NCBI GenBank assembly: GCA_028702975.1
Contig: JAQVNT010000075.1
Location: forward strand, 1 to 7,368
Direction: 5' to 3'
DNA length: 7,368 nucleotides
From: Candidatus Delongbacteria bacterium
GTDB taxonomy: Bacteria; UBA4055
Under the pieces are notes generated by a model. It was not told the origin of the DNA, did not search any database, and worked only from the letters and a program-made list of their open reading frames with translations. The translations under genes and the position numbers were made by a program. Numbering within the stretch: the first letter of the stretch is position 1; the number at the start of each line of letters is the position of its first letter. Positions 1 through 4,877 of this stretch are shown here, piece by piece.

Positions 1-14
1 TCGTCAAAGAGTGC

Positions 15-362
15 TTATCCGACAACCCAAGTTACGGAGTCTGAAGCCGTTTTGTCAACGTGCGTAACAGTTACAACTGCGTTGGTAATTGTGCAACCGT
101 AATCATCAGGAAGCTGAACAATAGTGACTCCCTGTCCGTCTACGACCTGTCCGCCAACATCATATGTTGCGAGCGGGCTGTGGCCTGGCCAGTCAGCTAC
201 ATAAGCTGCTATTGCTGCTGCTATAGTACCTGCTGTGTTTTTAGCAACTCTCTCTTTTGAAGACTGGATGTATCCGTTATAAGCCGGAATAGCTACTGCT
301 GCCAGAACGGCAACGATAACTGCCACAACCAGAACCTCGATCAGTGTAAAACCTTTTCTCAT
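15..362 (-). CDS. Type IV pilin (class III prepilin), short
   Basis: Structural or minor subunit of a type IV pilus; made as a prepilin in the inner membrane, cleaved and N-methylated by a PilD-type peptidase. The product is 115 aa. It opens with MRKG, then FTLIEV, so the predicted cut is after Gly4, leaving Phe at +1, Glu at +5 and Pro at +22 of a 111-aa mature chain. The first ~25 mature residues are a hydrophobic helix. The C-terminal half is rich in Val/Thr/Ser and probably beta-stranded. It has one cysteine (mature 86), so the usual C-terminal disulfide loop is absent. An in-frame ATG at 437 would add 25 residues before the MRKG leader; I reject it because the ATG at 362 has a near-perfect Shine-Dalgarno site and the standard short leader. 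It lies downstream of four co-oriented genes of sugar transfer and methylation. Major versus minor pilin cannot be decided here. Confidence 0.93.
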   Translation of the reverse strand: MRKGFTLIEVLVVAVIVAVLAAVAIPAYNGYIQSSKERVAKNTAGTIAAAIAAYVADWPGHSPLATYDVGGQVVDGQGVTIVQLPDDYGCTITNAVVTVTHVDKTASDSVTWVVG

Positions 363-367
363 CTTTT

Positions 368-376
368 TCACCTCCT
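368..376 (-). promoter_or_regulatory. Strong ribosome binding site of the pilin gene
   Basis: On the minus strand the sequence AGGAGGTGA lies just before the ATG at 362, with 8 bases between GGAGG and the start codon. GGAGGTGA is fully complementary to the usual 3' end of bacterial 16S rRNA. This fixes the pilin start at 362 and suggests high translation. Confidence 0.85.
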
Positions 377-410
377 CTTTCTTTGTTTTTAACCTTGTCG
401 AAACTCGCAT

Positions 411-421
411 TTGAACTTCAA
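411..421. repeat. Small perfect inverted repeat in the pilin leader
   Basis: TTGAACTTCAA is a perfect palindrome around one central base. It falls about 8-18 bases downstream of the predicted pilin transcription start, where a repressor or other regulator could bind. At 11 bases it can easily arise by chance in AT-rich DNA. Confidence 0.2.
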
Positions 422-435
422 CGGTCTTGGTAAAC

Positions 436-464
436 AAACTAACTAAAAAAAATCACTTTGTCAA
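436..464 (-). promoter_or_regulatory. Candidate sigma70-type promoter for the pilin gene
   Basis: On the minus strand a perfect -35 box TTGACA (464-459) is followed after 17 bases by TAGTTT (441-436), a weaker -10 with three of six consensus bases. The expected start of transcription is near 429, giving a leader of about 67 bases. Upstream of the -35 is an almost pure A/T run (465-486) that could serve as an UP element. I see no sigma54-type TGGC-N-TTGC site here, although several pilin genes in other bacteria use one. Assignment is by eye. Confidence 0.5.
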
Positions 465-466
465 GA

Positions 467-485
467 AAAATAAATTAATTATTTT
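467..485. repeat. A/T-only inverted repeat between GT-C gene and pilin gene
   Basis: Seven-base arms, AAAATAA (467-473) and TTATTTT (479-485), flank a five-base spacer, about ten bases after the stop of the upstream glycosyltransferase gene. The stem has no G-C pair and no clear GC-rich hairpin plus U-tract, so it is a poor intrinsic terminator. It may simply be the A/T-rich upstream element of the pilin promoter. Read-through from the upstream genes into the pilin gene is therefore possible. Confidence 0.3.
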
Positions 486-494
486 AAGAAGCGC

Positions 495-2117
495 TTAAAG
501 TTCAAAGAGATATACATCATCGTTGTGTTTGAGTATTTTTATGCTGTTGAGAAAATCAACAAAACCCCGGATCTTTTTTTTATTTTCAACATTTTCGGGG
601 TCATTTTCATCAAAATTAATATCAATGAAGGTCTGAATGAAGTTTTTTGGCCTCATTAAGAGATGAGTAGCTTTGTATTCCGAATTAGGAAGGCTGTTGA
701 AATGTTTGATGTATCCTTCCTTTGGGGAACCATTTTTTGCCAGTTCGAACAAATATCTGTCGAGTGTAGCGGTATCACAATAAAAAGTCCTTTCGATGTA
801 AAATCCTCTTCCGCCTGTCATGGCTTCGTATATAACGCTCTCTTTTTTTGTATTTTGATTAATGTACCGCGAGATATCATAGACCTGAAGATATTTACTG
901 AGGTATCTATCTGCTGAAATCTTTGAAAAAGGCATAAAGTCATTCATATGCAGATAACTGTACCTTTCAATTCCGTAATTAAGATTAAATGCGAAGCACA
1001 AAATACATAATATGAACAGCCAGGCGCGGGAAGTCTTAAGAGATTTTAAGTTTCTCAATCCGAATGTATTTAATATTACCAGCAAAGGCAGAACAGGAAT
1101 AAAGTACCTTGTTCTGATATCGTTGGAGTAAAGAGTAGTAAGATAGATAACGGAAAATAACGCTAAAAGATAAAAGGTCTTCTTTTTTAGATCTTCATCT
1201 TTTGAACCCGGAAAGAAAATAAATACAAGAAACAAAAACATGAAAGGATTAAGAACACCGTCAAATCTTAGAAGATCATTATCTTTTCCCTGAAAAAAAA
1301 CCCGCAGAGGCAGCAGGAAAAGAGAAAACACATTTTCACCGCCATTAATGATCCTGTTGACAGTCTCTCCAAATTCACCTTCGGCAATAACATCCGAATA
1401 AGTGAGAGAAGAGCTGAAAACAGATCCGAATAAAGGGAAAAAGGGATTGCCGGAGTTGATGAAATTCCGTATCAGCCATGGGGATGCCGCAATTAAAATT
1501 ATGGCGCCATAAACAGCCATTGTTTTTAAGGCGGCTTTATCATTTTTCCTCTCCCGCGACAAAACAAGACCTGTAAAAAGCGTGAGGAAAAATGCTATTA
1601 TCATACCGTTATATTTTGTGCCGAACCCAAGCCCGGCACCGAGAGCCGAAATCACGAGATATTTTTTATTTTTGAAATCTGATTCGAACCATTTTAAAAA
1701 ATATATCGTCGCCGCCGTCGAGAAAAACAAAAGCCCCAGGTCAACATAAACTTCAGAAGCGAGTCTCTGATGGACAGGAACCGTTATATACATTACAAAA
1801 GAAACCGCACCCCAGTTAAAGCCGTATTTTTCTTTAAAATATTTGTAAATGAGGTATCCGCCGGCAAGCAGAAAGGAAGCATGGATTATCTTTGTCGCCT
1901 GAGCGGGCAGTCCTAATTTAAAAACCAGCATATACAGGTAGTTCAAGTTTAGCATATTCAGGTCGTAATAGGCGAACCACTTTCTAAAGAAAAGAAAGTC
2001 ATTTTCAGCCCATAGTTTTGAAAATGAAAGGTGAAACCGGAGGGCGTCCCTGTCGATTATAGGAGTCAGAGAAAGCCACACGATCCAAAGTATGGAAATC
2101 AGCATGAGAGCCCACAA
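495..2117 (-). CDS. GT-C membrane glycosyltransferase (ArnT/PMT-like, GT39/GT83 type)
   Basis: Predicted polytopic inner-membrane enzyme that moves a sugar from a polyprenyl-phosphate carrier to an acceptor on the periplasmic side. From the TTG at 2117 it is 540 aa. After the first membrane helix comes the acidic first loop typical of GT-C enzymes, DRDALRFHL (22-30); then EVYVDLGL (122-129), KYNGMI (168-173) and SPWLIRNFINSGNPFFP (212-228), a pattern common in bacterial GT39/PMT_2-like proteins. About ten hydrophobic helices run to residue ~385. The last ~150 residues are hydrophilic and probably periplasmic. The start is unsure. The frame is open upstream to a stop at 2187-2189 with no ATG, GTG or other TTG. 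TTG 2117 and ATG 2105 lack a Shine-Dalgarno site, whereas AAGGAGG at 2164-2158 points to a rare ATT at 2147 (550 aa). The sugar and acceptor are unknown; the pilin gene is next downstream. Confidence 0.82.
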   Translation of the reverse strand: MWALMLISILWIVWLSLTPIIDRDALRFHLSFSKLWAENDFLFFRKWFAYYDLNMLNLNYLYMLVFKLGLPAQATKIIHASFLLAGGYLIYKYFKEKYGFNWGAVSFVMYITVPVHQRLASEVYVDLGLLFFSTAATIYFLKWFESDFKNKKYLVISALGAGLGFGTKYNGMIIAFFLTLFTGLVLSRERKNDKAALKTMAVYGAIILIAASPWLIRNFINSGNPFFPLFGSVFSSSLTYSDVIAEGEFGETVNRIINGGENVFSLFLLPLRVFFQGKDNDLLRFDGVLNPFMFLFLVFIFFPGSKDEDLKKKTFYLLALFSVIYLTTLYSNDIRTRYFIPVLPLLVILNTFGLRNLKSLKTSRAWLFILCILCFAFNLNYGIERYSYLHMNDFMPFSKISADRYLSKYLQVYDISRYINQNTKKESVIYEAMTGGRGFYIERTFYCDTATLDRYLFELAKNGSPKEGYIKHFNSLPNSEYKATHLLMRPKNFIQTFIDINFDENDPENVENKKKIRGFVDFLNSIKILKHNDDVYLFEL

Positions 2118-2142
2118 AGAAAGGCGTGCCAGTTTTGAGGAA

Positions 2143-2889
2143 TTAATCTTCAGACTTCCTCCTTGCGGCTGCAGATAAGTTCCAGCTTAAACAATTCGGA
2201 AAGAATTTTTGAATAAACAGGTCAGCAATCATAAGTAATTTTACAAGAGGTAAAAAAATAAATGCAGGCTTAACAATAACCTGGGCGAACGGGGGTGAAA
2301 AATATCCTGTATATTTAATTTTTATAACTTCAAGATCTGCTTTTTCGAAAGCATTTACAAGATCTTTTTTTGAGAAAAACCTTTGTGTCTTAGAATAGGA
2401 ACTGTCCACAAGTTTTCTGACTGATCTGAGAATCCGGATGAACGGATTTTGTCCCTGCGGTTCAAGAAATATAAAAAAAGGATCTTTGTTACTGATCTTT
2501 GTAATATGTTCCAAGTACTCATTTAGATTTGGAAGGTGATGCAGAACTCCGATCCCCACAATAAGATCGAATCCTGAAGGCTTAATGTTCTTTATGTCCT
2601 CACAGATAAAGCATGTATTTTTATCAGTGTAATATTTTTTGGCAATTTCGATCAATTCAACTGAAAAATCCGCACCGGTATATTTTCTGTAATATTTTTT
2701 AAGGTAAACAGAGTTTGCGCCGTTACCGCATCCTATCTCAATAATATTATCGAAGATCCTGTTATTAATGTCAGGGATCATACCGATCAGTGTCTCAACC
2801 TGAAATTTTCGGACGGTTCGCGATACGGGGTATATATCCTTTTGCGCATATTTCAGAGCTATTTTATTGAAAAGGTCTTTATCTTCCAA
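2143..2889 (-). CDS. Class I SAM-dependent methyltransferase
   Basis: Likely transfers a methyl group from S-adenosylmethionine to a small or lipid-linked substrate in the cytoplasm. The product is 248 aa. Motif I, EIGCGNGAN (51-59), is the glycine-rich SAM loop; the acidic residue after strand 2 is Asp74 in GADFS; GFDLIVGIGVLHHLPN (106-121) is the motif IV/post-IV region typical of the Methyltransf_11/25 group. The C-terminal ~40 residues (about 203-230) are hydrophobic and may hold the enzyme at the membrane. The start is TTG at 2889, supported by GGAG at 2901-2898 with 8 bases spacing. The first 11 bases overlap the end of the GT2 gene, so translation is probably coupled. With GT2 and GT-C genes on either side, methylation of a sugar is a reasonable guess, but the substrate is not shown by the sequence. 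Confidence 0.88.
   Translation of the reverse strand: MEDKDLFNKIALKYAQKDIYPVSRTVRKFQVETLIGMIPDINNRIFDNIIEIGCGNGANSVYLKKYYRKYTGADFSVELIEIAKKYYTDKNTCFICEDIKNIKPSGFDLIVGIGVLHHLPNLNEYLEHITKISNKDPFFIFLEPQGQNPFIRILRSVRKLVDSSYSKTQRFFSKKDLVNAFEKADLEVIKIKYTGYFSPPFAQVIVKPAFIFLPLVKLLMIADLFIQKFFPNCLSWNLSAAARRKSED
2158..2164 (-). promoter_or_regulatory. Shine-Dalgarno site pointing to a non-standard start of the GT-C gene
   Basis: AAGGAGG on the minus strand lies inside the last codons (Arg-Arg-Lys) of the methyltransferase gene. Ten bases after GGAGG is an ATT (2147-2145) in frame with the GT-C gene. Its last T is also the first base of the methyltransferase TAA, giving the overlap ATTAA. An in-frame CTG (2153-2151) is only 4 bases away. 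The site may instead be a by-product of the AGG-AGG-AAG codons. Confidence 0.45.
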
Positions 2890-3751
2890 TGCTGTTTCTC
2901 CGCAATTGCGATACCTGATCCATTATCAGGGCAAAGAAGAAAATTATCACTCCGGTAAGAAAAGTCAGCAGTGCTCCAGGAAGAAGTTTTAGGTGCGGAC
3001 TCAATATATATCCCCAGATAATTTCATAAATTATGCTTGTTGTGACCAGAAATAAGCTTGCAGGTACGAAAACTTTTATGGGATTGAATAATGTTATCAG
3101 CCTCAAGATAAGCATAATAGTATTAAATCCGTCCCTGATCTGATTAACGCTGCTTTTTCCTGTCCGCTTGTTCGTTGTCACCGGAATATAACCCACAAGC
3201 CTTTTGTCACTAAGAAAAGCTATTGTGGATGTTGTTGAGAAAGAAAAACCGTCAGGAAAAAGATCAAGATATTTCAAGATTACATTTCGTCTTACGATCC
3301 TGAGACCTGAATTCAGATCAGGTATTTTCTTTCCGCTCAAAAAATCAGCTGTTTTTTTCAGCACCCATTTACCAAATGCCCTGTTCGCAGCTTTATAGGA
3401 GTTTTTTGACCTTTCTCCCACTAACATATCCTGATCATCTAATTCATTTTTGAGCTTTTCGAGATCTTCGGGCCTGTGCTGTCCGTCGGCATCGTAGAAA
3501 GCTGCAAGTTCAGTATCTGTGTTCAGCAATCCTGTTTTCAGGCTCGCACCGTATCCCCGGTTGATCTTATGGGTGATCAGTTTAATGTTCGGAATATTTT
3601 TTAAGATATCATGAGTTTTATCGGTTGAGCCGTCGTTTATTACAAGAATATTCCAGTTGTTCTTTTCAGCATAAGGCCGTAGTTTGCCTATTGTATCAGC
3701 CAGTGCTTTTTCTTCATTGAATGCGGGTATTATTACAGTCATTTCCTTCAT
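2879..3751 (-). CDS. Polyprenyl-phosphate glycosyltransferase, GT2 family (GtrB/DPM1-like)
   Basis: Predicted to transfer a sugar from a nucleotide sugar to undecaprenyl (polyprenyl) phosphate at the cytoplasmic face of the inner membrane. The 290-aa product has a complete GT-A domain: VIIPAFNEE (6-14) and NDGSTD (39-44) bind the nucleotide, YDADGQH (86-92) holds the DxD metal site, and DLNSGLR (145-151) is the conserved acceptor-side motif. NKRTGKSS (194-201) matches the basic loop of this subfamily. Two membrane helices follow, about 226-249 and 257-279, as in GtrB-type enzymes. The ATG at 3751 has AAGGAG (3764-3759) seven bases upstream; a second ATG four codons on is less likely. The gene starts 47 bases after the PF03706 gene and overlaps the methyltransferase gene. 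It is the likely donor-making step for the GT-C enzymes here. Which sugar is loaded cannot be told. Confidence 0.92.
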   Translation of the reverse strand: MKEMTVIIPAFNEEKALADTIGKLRPYAEKNNWNILVINDGSTDKTHDILKNIPNIKLITHKINRGYGASLKTGLLNTDTELAAFYDADGQHRPEDLEKLKNELDDQDMLVGERSKNSYKAANRAFGKWVLKKTADFLSGKKIPDLNSGLRIVRRNVILKYLDLFPDGFSFSTTSTIAFLSDKRLVGYIPVTTNKRTGKSSVNQIRDGFNTIMLILRLITLFNPIKVFVPASLFLVTTSIIYEIIWGYILSPHLKLLPGALLTFLTGVIIFFFALIMDQVSQLRRNSIGR

Positions 3752-3778
3752 TTACCGGCTCCTTAAATAACTACTTCA

Positions 3779-3807
3779 AATATAAGAAAAATAATATTTT
3801 AATCCAA
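3779..3807 (-). promoter_or_regulatory. Weak candidate internal promoter before the GT2 gene
   Basis: On the minus strand TTGGAT (3807-3802) and TATATT (3784-3779) are 17 bases apart. The -10 is good (five of six) and the -35 poor (three of six). The -35 covers the last two codons of the PF03706 gene. It could give extra transcription of the genes downstream, but AT-rich spacers often contain such matches. Confidence 0.22.
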
Positions 3808-4731
3808 GTCCTTAGAAGGCTTATTTTCAGATCGGAACACTTTGAAAATGTTTTCGCCGACAAAAATACTACCTCCAATAATGCTGAAAAGAATCAGACT
3901 TGAAAAGGACAGAAGCGAAAACGCCAAAGCACTTTCCGCAGGAATACCCCAGAAACCGAAAGCAAAGATAAAGATTCCTTCCCTCACACCGATTCCGTTG
4001 ATGCTTACAGGGATGCTCAAAAGGATCGCGGAGACAGAGTATAGAACCGCAAGATTAAAGAAATCAATACTAATTCCCAGAGAAACAGCATAAAAAAAAT
4101 GTGCCGAAATATTTATGAATTGGATCAAAAGCGATACAAGAAGCGTTTTGGGCAGGCTTATTTCATTTATCATTTCAATATTGGGGATGTTTTTGAATTT
4201 TTTTGAGATAATGTCCGTGATTTTTTGACGGAGCAGATAAAACAGTATGAATCCGAAGAAAAGAATTCCTGAAATGATAGCAGAATAATATAGGAAAGGA
4301 TTTTTGTTAAAATCATCCCGAACAAAAGGTATCAGTAAAAAAGGTATAATCATGGCGGCGCAGGTATTTATTATTCTGTTAAATACAACAGAAAACAACG
4401 CAAAGAACCTGCCCGTGTTCTTACGGATCCTGACTGCCTTATAAAAGTCGCCTCCGAATACGCCGAGGAAAAGATTGTTGAAAAAATAAGAAGTAACGGT
4501 TCTGTAAAGAAGCGATGAATAGGTTAAATTTTTACCGTTAAGTATAGTAAGCTTCCAGCGGTACGCAAAGAGGAATTGGGTGGACAAAATAACTGATATG
4601 CCGGTAATATAATACTTTAGTTTCAAATTTATAAATACTTCGAGGAACCTGTAGATGTCAACTTTTCTAAAAATAATTATAAGAAGGGTGATCGAAACAA
4701 ATATTATAAATATTCTGAACAGGGCTTTCAT
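3799..4731 (-). CDS. PF03706/UPF0104-type membrane protein (YbhN/LPG synthase TM-like)
   Basis: Integral membrane protein of the lysylphosphatidylglycerol synthase TM-domain family, often called flippase-like; the biochemical role is not settled for most members. The 310-aa product has about eight hydrophobic segments and the family landmarks: YRW (57-59), NNLFLGVFGGDFYKAVRIRK (85-104) and SIPVSINGIGVREG (239-252). It has no C-terminal synthetase domain, so it is the stand-alone short form, not MprF. The ATG at 4731 has GGAG (4740-4737) five bases upstream. It is first in the leftward set. Genes of this family commonly sit beside GT2 enzymes in envelope sugar loci. Moving or presenting a lipid-linked sugar for the GT-C enzymes is my inference. 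The C-terminal tail (SENKPSKDLD) is hydrophilic. Confidence 0.88.
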   Translation of the reverse strand: MKALFRIFIIFVSITLLIIIFRKVDIYRFLEVFINLKLKYYITGISVILSTQFLFAYRWKLTILNGKNLTYSSLLYRTVTSYFFNNLFLGVFGGDFYKAVRIRKNTGRFFALFSVVFNRIINTCAAMIIPFLLIPFVRDDFNKNPFLYYSAIISGILFFGFILFYLLRQKITDIISKKFKNIPNIEMINEISLPKTLLVSLLIQFINISAHFFYAVSLGISIDFFNLAVLYSVSAILLSIPVSINGIGVREGIFIFAFGFWGIPAESALAFSLLSFSSLILFSIIGGSIFVGENIFKVFRSENKPSKDLD

Positions 4732-4763
4732 CCCGTCTCCATCAAATTAATGGTAAAACCAAA

Positions 4764-4790
4764 TTTATACATTATATATGAAAATATCAA
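4764..4790 (-). promoter_or_regulatory. Weak candidate promoter for the leftward gene set
   Basis: On the minus strand TTGATA (4790-4785, five of six -35 bases) is 15 bases from TATAAA (4769-4764). A TATAAT (4776-4771) also occurs but without a -35 at normal spacing. The region must carry a leftward promoter if the five genes are expressed from here, but none is convincing. Confidence 0.3.
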
Positions 4791-4811
4791 TAAGCTTTTA
4801 ACTTTTTTCGC

Positions 4812-4840
4812 TTGAATATCAGGCGTTTATAAGATATATT
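4812..4840 (+). promoter_or_regulatory. Candidate sigma70-type promoter for the rightward gene set
   Basis: TTGAAT (4812-4817) is followed after exactly 17 bases by TATATT (4835-4840), matching the -35 at four and the -10 at five of six bases. Transcription would start near 4847, about 31 bases before the ATG at 4878. The two gene sets diverge from this 146-base spacer. Confidence 0.5.
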
Positions 4841-4877
4841 CTTGTTGAGTTATTAATACGGGACGGTTAAAAGGTCT

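Noticed and set aside
60..260. Plus-strand open frame of 66 codons across the pilin gene
   Set aside because: It lies wholly opposite a clear pilin gene, is rich in Cys/Ser/Tyr from antisense reading, and matches no family I recognise.
363..437. A 25-residue N-terminal extension of the pilin starting at ATG 437
   Set aside because: It places 25 hydrophilic residues before the MRKG leader, has no good ribosome site, and falls on the predicted -10 box. The ATG at 362 has an ideal Shine-Dalgarno site and gives a standard prepilin.
438..494. Intrinsic terminator after the GT-C gene
   Set aside because: The only inverted repeat (467-485) is pure A/T with a seven-base stem and no following U-tract of note, so it does not meet the usual hairpin standard.
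663..917. Plus-strand open frame of 84 codons opposite the GT-C gene
   Set aside because: It is antisense to the hydrophilic C-terminal part of the glycosyltransferase, with no ribosome site or recognisable motif.
3842..4093. Plus-strand open frame of 83 codons opposite the PF03706 gene
   Set aside because: It is the reverse reading of conserved PF03706 membrane segments; the Pro/Lys/Ile-rich product is typical of antisense to hydrophobic codons.
4732..4877. Riboswitch or small RNA in the divergent spacer
   Set aside because: The spacer is short and AT-rich, with no stable paired elements or recognisable aptamer core; promoter elements account for it.
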